Below the pieces are notes generated by a model. The model worked only from the letters and a program-made list of their open reading frames with translations. It made no database searches and was not told the DNA's origin. A DNA stretch of 64,000 bases from Lepiota brunneoincarnata (lineage: Eukaryota; Basidiomycota; Agaricomycetes; Agaricales; Agaricaceae). Both the position numbers and the translations under genes were made by a program. The stretch spans positions 682,001 through 746,000 of the forward strand of contig JAEBUN010000012.1 in the NCBI GenBank assembly GCA_023014365.1, read 5' to 3'. Positions 11,586 to 24,598 of the stretch are shown one piece after another. Every line of letters begins with the position of its first letter. The stretch's first letter is position 1.

Positions 11586-14500
11586 CTACTCGACATCCCG
11601 CCATGGCCTATCAACGCCGGCATCGTCGTCCTCGTCAACCCCGTCCATTGTCAAAGACTCCATCCGACGCGTGAATTCATTCATGTCGAGGAGTGCCGTG
11701 TCCCTAACCGCAGTATCGTATCCTCCCGCCTCATCAACCGGCTCCGATGGATCCCACGGAATATCAGGGCCTTTCCAGCCTTTGTTCTTGTATATATAGT
11801 TGAGGAATGATCGCCAGAGAGGATCAAGGCCCAGGACTTGTGGGTCGCCGATTATGATGAGCAGCGCTTTGGCTCGAGTGACCGATACTAGAGAAAGTGA
11901 GTGGAAAGTGAGGAAAGATATAATATAGTGCTTACCGTTGAAGCGTCGTGGGCTGGCGACGAATCCAAGTGTATGTTTAATGTCATAAGACACAAATTCC
12001 TTGCTACTTCGAACTGTGGAGATGATAATGACACTCCGTTCCTGCACGGTCAAGGTCAGCCCTGACCTTATCAGAGTTAAACGCATGGACACCCACCTGG
12101 CCCTGGAATTCCTCCACTGAGCCAACTTTGACTTCGTCAGCAACACTGCGAAGAGCAGCACGGATTTTGAGGCACTGAGCATGGTATGGAGTTATGACAC
12201 CAATGTCGTGGTCACCTATGGGAGAACAGGATGAGATCAATCAACGTGCAATAACAGATAAGAAGGGACGAACTGGTCCTGAAAGTACGGTCGGCCTTCA
12301 ACTGCTGGACATATGTCTTGACCTGAATGGCTTCGTCAATATTGAAGAATGACGGGCTGAAGGCTTCTCGGTCGTCCTTTCCGGAAACCGAGTGAAACAC
12401 GACAGGGAACTTTTTGTTTGGAAGGTAAGGAGAGTTGAGATATGCATTGATAACTTTCCTCTCGCCACATGGTTGCAGATCATTGCCGTAGAACCTCTCG
12501 TTAGGAAATTTAAGAATCGCTTCGTGCGAGCGGAAATTCTTAACAAGTTTGACAATACTGGGGTAAAAGAGAGTCAGACGACCGTTTAATGAACCTAAAG
12601 ATAATTACCGACCTCTTTCCATGTCCCATAGAAATGTCGTATGGAGGACGTGAGATAAGACGTTCAATGTAGCTAAGCTCCAAGCCAAGCTTCGTGGCGA
12701 TCCCGGAGCGAATGATTGGTCCAAGCTGTTTCGGGTCTCCAGATAACACAACGTTAGTCGCATTATCGGCCATCATTTTTATCGAAACGAACGCCTCCGG
12801 CTCCGTTGCCTGTCCAGCCTCATCGATAAAAATGTAGCTGAAATGCCCCCGAGGCATTCCAATACCGGGAACGACGGAAGCGGATATGAGAGTTGAAACG
12901 ATGATGCGATACCTTTTCATTGTTGCCATGGGTGGGACGGTGAAACAAGAGCGCGAGGCTCCGTTGTCGCGATAATAACTGTACGCTCGTAATGAATCCG
13001 GAACCTGTTTCTCGTCTCTTGAGGGTGCATATAACCGAAACAGGCTTTCGGTTCCAAAAGTTTTGCTTAATCGTGAGGCGATGAGGTCGGCAGCAGAGTT
13101 CGATGGGGCACAAGCGAGGATTCGTATCTTGGAATCTTTCCGAACCAGTTGCGTAATCGCTTCCACGATAGTGATCGTCTTTCCAGTTCCAGGGCTAGGA
13201 ATTGTAATGCGTCAGGAAAGGGGAATATGAGTGGGGGGCCCCTGGGGCGAAGGAGGAAACTTACGGTCCAAAAATGATGAAAGGCAACGAGCCAGGGGGC
13301 AATGTCAGAATGGAACCAATAGCTTGTAGCTGAGGAGGATTGGTAGAAACTAGGGCATTGGCCAATGTGATGCGAATTTTTGGAACACGGATCATAGGTA
13401 AGTGAGAAGAATCGGGAAAGAAAATGCGGGATTGGTTGAAAACGGTGTCGAGAGCCTGATGCTGACGACGCAAGGGTATCCGTGTCAGCTTGAATCGGAT
13501 GTGATACGTCTGTGACTGTGTCCAGCCCCTGAAGGAGTGATGGAAGACGAGGCCGACTTCTTCCTTCCGCACGACGTGCACGTGGCCGGCGTGCCAGTGA
13601 CCCTCAGGATCACTCTGCTTCCTGACGAGGATTCTGTCCCCTGTGTTGGGGGAAGCCAGGGTCAGTAAATCTTAGTGTTAGGGAGCCTGGATTTACCGGT
13701 GAGGACACTTGGACGTTTTTCAGCCAGGCCTGGAACGATGAGGCTGTCAGGCAGTCAAATATTGTCTGGGTCGGGGGAAGTTGTAGCGGCATACTAATAA
13801 TATTGATTATGGCGACTAAGCGTCGCATTCTCCATATCATATCGTTGCAAGTCTTGTCTATCATCAAGTCAGGGACCAATGAACTCAAATCGAGGGGTAA
13901 GAACATACTCCATCTGATGCTCCTCCACCCAAAGAAGAATCTTGAAGTGTCTTCCATGTGTTTCCGAATCCAAAACTCTGGGAAGAAATCCGCGCTGGAT
14001 TGAAGCCACGTTGTCCCTCGTTGCATGGGAAGATATCGAGAGCGTAGACAGGAGGTGTTTAGGAATATCCGCGTGAGGCAGTTTAGTGATATAAGGAATG
14101 GCGTTGAGAGTGGGTGCTGCAACACCTTCAGTCACTCGGACCTCCGCTTCACGTTTGGATTTCGTTCGGGGCACGTAGGGCGCTCGGGCCTTCAACTCCT
14201 CATGGGCAGTGCGATCGCCAACAATCGCTCGCGCTGTCCTTGAGATGATGAAACCCTTCTTGAGCTGATGATCTTCAAACTCTAGCTCAATTCTATCCTG
14301 GTAGCGCCCGATATACCCTTGCGCAAAGGTGACATTCACAACAATGGGACGGAGGGTGGAGAGATTTCGACCAGTGCCTTCGATCCTCACAGAGAATCTA
14401 CGTCATGTTGAGGTTTTTCTACGTACAGTGGGAAATATTAGTTACTTACGGTGAGGTTGCTCTCCTTTGCTGCGACCCCAAGTCGGCGCTTAGTTTCACC

Positions 14501-15201
14501 GAGATCAGACTGAGTCTCGCCAATGGGACGGTGGATGATACTTTCAGCGATACGACCCTCCCAGAGGTGGCAACCCCTGGGTCGATGATGCCAAAGTCCA
14601 GGTCGCCTTCGATCGTGACCCCATTCTTGTCCTTCTCCGCTTCATCCAGTGCCGTCTTGAAGGCAGCGTATTTTACTCTACTCAGATGGCGGCGAGTGTT
14701 CGGGTGATTACCCCAGTAACGCATCAAGACCGACATCTGGCACAAGTTACAAAAGGTGTGGGTATCCGCAGGCAATACGATATCGGGCTCGGTATGGATG
14801 TCCATGTGCTTGGACTCCGCCTCGGCTCGATGCCTTTTACCGTTCTTGTGCTGGCTCCATACGCTCGATTCGACGGGACATTCGCATACAAGGCAGTACC
14901 AAGTCTGGTGAGTCAGCCCTTCGATGACCTTTTTGTGCCTCTGGCTTTGGAGATGCACGTTATACTCATGAATGCTGGATGCCACGTAGTTACATGCATC
15001 ACAAGCACGGATGTTGTGGTTAAAGAGACATCCCGAGTTATGGCAAATTCCAGAGGAGAGGAGGTTCGGACAGTTCTTCGGCATCGATAATCGGGAGAGT
15101 GTTGGGGCTAGAGGCAAAACGCACTCGAACCGCGTGGCCACTGGGCGTTCGTTTTTCTTTGTACCCTGGGGTCCCTGCCTGACTTTTTTTGATGATCCCA
15201 C
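11586..15201 (-). CDS. MOV10/SDE3-like SF1 RNA helicase with N-terminal zinc fingers (paralogue B)
   Basis: This is a paralogue of the helicase at 0.7-4.25 kb, with the same domain order and the same end (RPWRDVE, TAG at 11586-11588). The N-terminal exon, with likely start at 15084 (MPKNCPNLL) and a longer option at 15201, has a CCCH finger (C-x8-C-x4-C-x3-H) and three U1-type C2H2 fingers at the same spacing. The core shows [12 protein letters not shown] across the splice near 13200, [16 protein letters not shown] near 12815, [10 protein letters not shown] near 12740 and SVTRAK near 11880. By eye the helicase blocks are about 70% identical to paralogue A, and the N-terminal exon is more divergent. 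Block order and introns correspond between the copies, so this is a gene duplication that kept introns. No disabling change was noticed. Confidence 0.85.
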
Positions 15202-15517
15202 GACTATTTATCTTTACGTAGTCCAGCAAATTTGGCCAGGCCAAAGATTACCAACATCGGGACATGAGGCCGCCAGATATCGCATGCGGGGCACAGCACA
15301 GTGGCCGTTAAAGCTTAAGGGTTGCACTATGGAGTTGAATCTTGGCAATGGGAATTAGGATGAACCTAGAAAAAAAGGCAGATGACACGGATTGCGATCA
15401 CGACGGGGAGTGATGTAAGTACGGATCGATCGTTGCTTGTTGTGAAAAACATCGACCCCGCCATCATCAAAAGAAAATACAGATATGATTATCGCATGCA
15501 GGAGTAGTATATAGCTT

Positions 15518-17066
<1,549 letters not shown>

Positions 17067-17856
17067 AAGTCTGAATGGGATGTGAAGGCAACTTTGCAAT
17101 GACGCGGCGTGCGCGTGACGGGTGATAGTGTCACAGCATAACGGGACTTGATAATACATTGCCCTATTATTATAAGTTTCAAGTTGTCACCAAGCCAGAT
17201 GTAAGGGAAAGCTTATAAGGAGTTAGTAGAGGCCGTGAGATACCATGCAAGTCATAATTTATTGCGAGAGTTATTTGTCTCTCAATAGGATTATTGGAGC
17301 TTGGTTTGTCTGGAAAGTAGAGCTCATGTGGGTCATCACGTGAGCGTGGCAGTTGTGACTGGGGGGCCAATTTGCCGAGCCCTGCCTTTTTGAGGGAAGT
17401 TCTGGCCAAAAATCGTCAGAGGGTCGGTACATAATGATCTAGCGAGCAATCCTTCCGAGGCATTTTGTCGAAAAAAGGTCATGATTTGGAGTAGTTTACG
17501 GATTATCCACTCTGGGGGAACCATCTCGAAGCCTGGAAGGCAGCAATGTCACAAAATGTCACCCATCATGTGATAACTTGGGGTTGCGCATGAGCTCTAC
17601 CTTACATCAAGCTCAAGCGCTTGTTCATCAGTGTCGTGTAGGTGCTTATTTCAACCCCAACATTACCATTGACCCCAGTTCAAGTTCCCACCTACCCTTT
17701 ACAACGAATGAACCCGGTACTGATACATAACCCACTTTTCTTTTTGAAGTTCTGATGTGAGTCATTTCCACGCACCACGTGCAGAGGATTAAGATCATTC
17801 AAGGTGCAAAGGTCATTTAATGGTGGCTCGACGATCCAGCAGAAACAGACTCCAAA
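17067..17856. other. Divergent promoter region, Rpt6 / aspartokinase
   Basis: About 790 bp separate the two divergent starts. A TGTCAC direct repeat occurs at about 17547-17562 (TGTCACAAAATGTCAC). No established element could be assigned with confidence. Confidence 0.4.
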
Positions 17857-20105
17857 ATGTCTGAACCCGAACACCTCACACCACTCTCATCCTCTCCATC
17901 CCCTCCATCCTCACCTGGCCCTCCAACCCCGCCAAACCTACACCAAAACACCATGGACCCCTCTGCCAAATGGTTAGTCCAAAAATTTGGAGGGACGAGC
18001 ATCGGTAAATTCGCAATCAAAATCGCGGAGGACATTATCTCGTACGTTACCATACCGCTTGTAACTAAGCGGCTTCAACCGCTGATGCGTTCAGCAACAA
18101 ACAGAAACTATATCGACCAAAACAAAGTTGCCATCGTCTGTTCCGCCCGTTCCGGTTCCACCAAAAGCCTAGGCACAACCAACCTCCTTCTCCGCGCTTC
18201 AGCAGAAGCTCTCCAACGATCGTCGTCAGCGACAACAACCGCAACCGCAAAATCCGGTCCTAATGCCAGTGGTGCCAAGTCGCCTGGCACAGGCACAATC
18301 ACACCTGCATCAAGGGGGCTCTTCGGTCCCATCGGGGTTGGGAGCGGATCAGATTACTCGCCCTCGATGAGTCCGCGGCGTAATTTGTCCTCACCATCAC
18401 TTCCGCCTGGTTTGTGTGGTTTTGGGTTCACGCCCATCACTACCACGCAACCCAATAGTCCGGAAGCGCAGCAACAAAGGAATGTACCTGATTTTGTGCA
18501 CACGGTGGACTTGCTACGTCAGGAACATATCAAGGCTGCGAGGGAGTGTGTGACGAATCATGCTGAGATTTTGCAGGAGCTTGAGGATGAGATTCATAGA
18601 GACTGTGATTGGCTCGGGAGTTTTTTGTACGCTCTCAAGGTATGTTGCTGCCTCCTCTCAAAATTAACGATGGTGTGCTTAGTGGAGTAGGTTATAGACG
18701 AGATCTCACCCCGTTCGAGGGATACCATTATCTGTCTCGGAGAAAAGCTGGCATGCAAGTTGATGGCGGCCGTTCTCCGGGATAGGGTATGTTCCTTAAA
18801 CACTGCCTCTGTCCAGCGCTGACAGGTCGGTTTCTAGGATATAGATGCTGAATACGTGTCATTGGAAGATATCGTACCGGCCTCAGACGGCATCGATGAC
18901 AACCTGGAAAAAACACTTGACCAAGACTTTTATGATCGTCTCACGGTTGCATTAGGCGAGAGAGTCAAACAATGTGCGCCATGTGTTCCCGTAGTGACCG
19001 GTGAGTCGGATAGAAGACACTTGGAGGGGCTTGGCTTACGGGAATTGCCCGCTTCCAAGGGTTTTTTGGACCTGTCCCTGGGTCCCTTTTGCGCCAGGTT
19101 GGGCGCGGATATACAGATCTGTGTTCAGCACTGCTGGCAGTGGGGCTAGAAGCGTCTGAACTGCAGATCTGGAAGGAGGTAGACGGGATTTTCACTGCTG
19201 ACCCTCGCAAAGTATCCACAGCGCGTCTCATCCCGATCATCTCGCCGGATGAAGCGGCGGAGTTGACATACTATGGTAGTGAAGTCGTTCACCCGTTTAC
19301 AATGGAGCAGGTGCATATTTTTGCGACTTGGTTTATGGGAAAAACGTCTAGCTAAGAATGTTATAGGTTATTCGGCGGAGAATACCTATCAGAATCAAGA
19401 ACGTTGAAAACCCGCGGGGAGGGGGAACAGTGATTCACCCAGACCCGGACGCGGACGCTCCACAGCTGCACCAGGATTCTTCGAATCCGCCAAGCATACC
19501 CGAACCCGTGTCCGCAATGACGCTACTTGCACTGGAGGCTGAGGCGGACTCGCCGCACCGGAAGCGGCTGCCGACAGCGGTAACGATCAAGGAGAATATT
19601 ATTGTGTTGAATGTGCACTCGAATCGGAAGAGTGTTTCTCATGGATTCCTCGCGGGGATTTTTTCGACGCTAGACCGGTTTGGGGTTGTTGTGGATTTGA
19701 TTACGACTAGTGAGGTGCATGTGAGTATGGCGATCGAGGATGGGCTGCCGAAAAAGCTGCGGGACAGACTTGTGAGAGAATTGCAGAAGAATGGAACCGT
19801 GCGTGTGTTGATACTTTTTATGAAGCTATTTTGTGTGCTGATAAAGCGATCAGGTGTCTATACACAAGGACATGACGATCCTGTCGTTAGTCGGGAAGCA
19901 CATGCGGAACATGGTGGGTATTGCCGGGCAGATGTTTACGACGCTAGCGGAGGGCAACGTGAACATCGAGATGATCAGCCAGGGGGCGAGTGAAATCAAC
20001 ATCTCGTGTGTGATAGAAGCACGGGACAGCGTCAAGGCCTTGAACCTGATTCACCGGAGCTGCTTGCAGATCAAACCGGAGGGGAGACTAGGAAGGGGTG
20101 AGTGA
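17857..20105 (+). CDS. Aspartokinase (aspartate kinase, fungal HOM3 type)
   Basis: The enzyme phosphorylates L-aspartate to 4-phospho-L-aspartate, the first step towards threonine and methionine in fungi. The kinase signature KFGGTSIGKFA follows WLVQ near 17970. The catalytic region continues with VAIVCSARSGSTKSLGTTN (18128-18183). A serine/threonine-rich insert (18190-18470), usual in fungal enzymes, comes before the downstream kinase blocks. After a short intron, the exon from about 19059 gives GFFGPVPGSLLRQVGRGYTD and WKEVDGIFTADPRKV, then ELTYYGSEVVHPFTMEQ. Two ACT domains close the protein: ENIIVLNVHSNRKSVSHGFL (near 19600) and MTILSLVGKHMRNMVGIAGQ (near 19875), which normally bind threonine for feedback control. 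TGA is at 20103-20105. At least five short introns are needed. The start could instead be 17953 (MDPSAKWLVQ). Confidence 0.92.
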
Positions 20106-20335
20106 GATTTAGTTTTCTTTATTTTGTTGTGGGATTAAAGGAAAATCCAGTTGGGCCGTGGCTGTTCTGATGGATAAGTTACCCGGGGTGTACGACTGTA
20201 GTGTATCTACGATAAGTGGGTGTGAATGGAGATGTTACGTAGTTTGATTGTTCCTCGGTGGGAGAGTGGGAACACGTGTGGGACGTCTTAATACCACACA
20301 ATGCGCCCCTTCCCAGCCCAGCCACCATTCCCCCC

Positions 20336-22667
20336 ATGCCTGTCCCCGTCGACCCCTTCGACGACCTGCTGAGACCGCCCCCGGATGAGGCCCCGGAGCA
20401 ACGAACGTTGCGCTTGATGCGGGAGGAGGAGGCGCGCCAAGTGAGTGCTGCGATTGATGCGAGTATCAAGGCGGAGCGCAATGCGCGAAGAAAGAAACGG
20501 ATTGTTCGCCTCCTGCTTCTCGGCCAGAGCGAATCCGGTGAGTCTCTTACCCCGTCTTATCAGAGCCATGCTCATCCTATAACGCAGGAAAATCAACGAC
20601 GCTCAGACGTATGTTTTCCTCTTGTTTTTAAGTTTTAACACTACCAACACCCCCCAGAGTTCCAGAGACTCTATACTCCCACTGCCTTCCGTGAAGAACG
20701 TGTCCTCTGGTGTGCCGTCATCCAACTCAACATTGTCCGTTCCATCCGCACCATCCTCGACACTCTCTCCACTCCCCACTCCGCCTCTCCCCAGACCTCC
20801 CCTTACTCCTCCCCCCACTTTCATGCCCGCAGCTTCTCCCGCACACACCCCTCGGCCGACCCCCCCTCGGACACCGCCCCCCAAGCCTATGGATCTCCCA
20901 GGGTCAGGCCCTCCCCCGACTCCGATCCCGAGTCCGATATCGATGGCGCTTTCACCACCGCCACCGGCTCACGTTCCAACCCATCCTCCACCACCCTCGC
21001 CACCAACTACCATACCCATGGTCACCACCACCACCACCATCACCACCATCACCACCACCAAGGCTCACCCCAGACACTCCCATACAACTCGCCCCAATCT
21101 ATCCCATATAACTCGCCCCAATCTCTCCCATATCACCACCACAACCATCACCCACAGCCTCATCAGAGCCCCTCGGGTCCATCACCATCAGCCATACTAT
21201 CACCAGCATCATCATCCTAATCACATCGAGACTCTCAAAGTGCGCCTTGCACCTATACGACACATCGAGCACCAGCTTATCACAAAGCTCGTGCCACCCA
21301 ACGAGGAAGAGGCGACCCATTTAGGTAATGGGAGTATCGGTGGGAATGCGATCCAGTATGGAGCCTATGGTGTGCGGAGTGGGGGTGTGGGTGGTGGGGG
21401 CGAGGTATTTGTGAGACCGACGAGCGGATGGAGAGGTGCTCTTGCGCGTGCGAGGGTTAGTTATCCGAGTTTTTTGGGTGATGGGGGTGCGAGTTCGAAT
21501 GGGAGTGCGACGAGTGGGAATAGTAGTGCGAGTGAGACGAATGGGGGTGCTGCAGCTGTTGGGGCTGTGGAAGGAGCTGGACTGGATGAGACGCAGGAAA
21601 TGTTGCATTCGTTGTGTGGGGATATGGTTCAGTTGTGGCAGGATGCGGGTGTTCGTGAGGTGCTCAAGAGGAGGAAGATTAGACTGGAAGAGGGGAGTGG
21701 GTTTTTTTTGAATGACTTGCAGAGGGTCACTTCGCTTGGGTACATGCCTTCGGATGGTGCGTAACACTGCCTGTCGCTCTTGCTCTGTGATCCTCAAGGT
21801 CCCTTAAGATGACGTCCTGAAAGCACGGCTGAAGACAGTCGGTGTGGCAGAGTATAAGTTTGAGATGGAGGTGCCAGCAGGGAGAGACACCGGGACCGAG
21901 TGGCGGATCGTCGATGTAGGTGGAAGTCGGAGTCAGGCAAGTCCATGCCCGCTCTCTTACGTATTCGATGAGATTAATGATATCTTGTTAGAGAGGTGAT
22001 GTTTCTTCCCATAGACACCAACACGCTTCGAATGCTGACATTCTTTCCAGCAACCTGGGCACCATTCTTCGATGATGGTAAGCGCTCGAGCTCGGCTCAC
22101 CCTTCGTGACGCTCACACCACGCTCACAGTCGATGCCATCATTTTTCTCGCCCCGATATCTGGCTTCGACCAGGTCCTTACAGAGGACCGTACTGTCAAC
22201 CGTCTCGAAGATTCGGTTCTCCTGTGGAAAGCCGTGTGCTCGAACAAGCTCCTTGCCAATGTGGACCTCGTGCTCTTCCTCAACAAGTGTGATATTCTTG
22301 ATGCCAAGCTCAAGACCGGGACCAGGTTGGCAAAGTATGTAAGGAGCTATGGAGACCGGGAGAATGACCTGGATACTGTTAGTAAATGTGCGCATCATTC
22401 TTGTTCTGATCCCTGTAACCGAGGCTGACGACCATGTGTTGATAGATATGAGGAGCAAGTTTAGCGCGATACACCGGGAACATTCACCGAACCCTAGAAA
22501 ATTTTATGCTTTCTGTACTTCGGTGACTGACACTGCTACGACAGCCGGGATTATCGCCAGTGGTGAGTTGTTCCTTTGGCCTGTTCAATGGGTTTCATGA
22601 CTAAATGGGGTTTGTAGTGAGGGATATGGTGATTAGGCAGCATCTGAAGCAGTCTAAGCTGCTATGA
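20336..22667 (+). CDS. Heterotrimeric G-protein alpha subunit, divergent agaric type
   Basis: A membrane-associated GTPase that relays signals from GPCRs. Inferred exons are 20336-20537, 20588-20608, 20658-21176, 21241-21756, 21809-21936, 21992-21995, 22051-22077, 22130 to about 22392, then two more to TGA at 22665-22667. Seen in the translation: P-loop GQSESGKST (split by an intron), FREERVLWCAVIQLNIVRSI of the helical domain, switch I KARLKTVGV with Arg and Thr kept, switch II DVGGSRSQ, G4 NKCD and G5 CTSVTDT. The catalytic Gln that follows DVGG in most G-alphas is Ser here. Between the helical-domain start and VRLAPIRHIE lies a Ser/Pro/His-rich insert of about 140 residues with an 11-residue His run. 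The C-terminus is KQSKLL, without a cysteine. The 64-nt intron at 21177-21240 has a weak donor and is inferred from the needed frame. Confidence 0.88.
21023..21062 (+). repeat. CAC/ATC trinucleotide run encoding poly-His
   Basis: A CAC-rich trinucleotide run inside the G-alpha insert. It is read as an unbroken His stretch in the coding frame and is followed by a 24-bp unit (AACTCGCCCCAATCT core) repeated twice at about 21087-21134. Confidence 0.8.
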
Positions 22668-24598
22668 CATTGGCTTTTACTCTTCCTCCCTTGTTCGTTC
22701 ATATTTTCCATCCCTCATGCCCCCTTTCAACTTGGAAATTGGATACCACACGATACCGCAATCTCATCATCTTATTTCATTGGATTTGGTTTATGATTGT
22801 TTATGATTTTTATGATCAACTCAAAAACAAATGATGATGAACACTATGCAACTAGACATGTAGATAGGTTTATCATTTCTCTCGCTTGGCTCGCGGTGAT
22901 AAGTTACATCAACGCACCATCGGAATCAGGTACTACACAAAATCACCAACCGAAACAACCAACATGTTCCATCGATCGTCGATCATCGATCATCACGCCC
23001 GCGTTGCGGGGCTATCTCAGGTCAGGTCCCAGGCACTGAAGCCTGGGATGGAGGGATGAAAAAATAGACTCGTCTCGTCGCCAGGTACAACCATACGCGT
23101 CAATGTTCCAAAAAAAAGGCTTGTGGTTGCGGGTGTGTGAGTAAAATGGAACCGCAGGAGAGGAACGATCATGACGGGGGGGGGCATGAATGTGGGTAAA
23201 TTGATAAAAATAAGTGGGCCATGCACACGAAGGGTAGGCTGTGGCGAGGCTCCTCGTGGTTTTATCCATGCCACGGGAACCACCTGGTCTTTGAGGAGTA
23301 TATTTCGTTTTCTCGAATGAGAAGTTTGAAAAAATTTATGGGGTTATATGGGAAGATGTGTCATAGGGGCTTTTCGGATAACCATGGACCGGAACTGATG
23401 TATTATTCAATGGAGATGAATACGTTATGTACAAAGCCCGGTTTTGCGTACCTGCACGGTTTGAGCCTCGAGGCCCTCGTTGTCTTTCCTAGCCCCATGG
23501 GGTTGTGGGTTCCAGGAACTCAGGTACACACGTATTCCCGAGGAATCCAAAGAGAGGAAGCCAGTGTAACCCTTATTTAGGTTCTGACTCCTATTTTCAT
23601 GTACCGGGTCCGGGGGTGTGTGTGATTGGTGGTGTGTTGTGTTCGGCTAGGTCCCAGGTACGATCATTAAGGTGTATCGTTATCAGTTTTGAATCAGTGA
23701 TATCAGTCTTATCTATCAGACCACGTCTATATCGTCGTCGTCGTCATTGTCTTCGTCATCATGATTGATGTGCTATCGGTTGGGGTGTGTATGGGCACGT
23801 GTAGGCGACCGGATCGAGCCCTGCAAGGCCTAATAGGTACTCCCGGGGGGAGAGAGAGCAGGAGGTAACTAGTTGATTGGCCTATTTTCTGATGGATTGA
23901 GCAGTGTGGTCGGATGGGGTATTTGACGACGGAACCCCCAATTGTTCGGGTGAACCCAAGGCCAAGGTGAGAACGCATAAAAAAATTGTTAAAGCGGCGA
24001 AATGAGCAGTTCGCCCTGTGCTCTCCATACGGCTCGGATGCCTAGACTGGGATACCCTGTGAGCCAAGAACACTTCCAAGAACTGTCAAAGGGGGGTGTC
24101 CTGCGGACACTGGCATAAGCCGGTTACCCATTATCAGTGGGAGGGTGAGGCTATTATTAGAGCCACCACGTTGGTTTGAACATGATCCAACTCCACTTTG
24201 CATGCGAATGAACTTAAGCCACATAAAAACACCCTTTCCCCTCCTTTTTTTTGTTGCCTTGTGATCTTTATTAATTGAGAGCACATGTTTAACCGTGCCT
24301 GAGAGCCAAGGTACCGAGGCGGACGAAGTGGTTATGGCATTTCTGGGGTAACGTGATGGTGTGGCCGGCAGAAATTCGGCTACCGGGTGTGCGCGTTTTG
24401 TGCCCACACTGTAGGAGGTGTGGGGTTGTGAACTGTTGGCGGGGATATCTGATGGAAAAGGTCCCATGTGAGAGTGTGTGTCCATGAGGTTTAGAAGGGT
24501 TGAAGTTTGTGAGAGTGGATTGTCACAGGAAGGACCCCGTGGGAACTAGATCCTATTCCCAGTGAGCGTGACATCCAGTCACTCTCATTGACCTGACG
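22668..24598. other. Intergenic region, no supported gene
   Basis: About 1.9 kb. It contains a GTC/GTCATC-type trinucleotide tract at about 23727-23765. Open frames such as 23221-23580 (plus) and 24042-24485 (minus) show no domain or splice pattern. No RNA gene or transposon end was recognised. Confidence 0.45.

Noticed and set aside
17170..17210. PACE-like proteasome control element upstream of Rpt6
   Set aside because: Only a loose match (GGTGACAA) is present, and Rpn4-type control is not established in basidiomycetes.
20622..21764. 380-codon plus-strand open frame taken as one protein
   Set aside because: Its first half is a shadow frame. The homologous G-alpha sequence (FREERVLWCAVIQLN) lies in another frame there, and only the part after about 21241 is coding in this frame.
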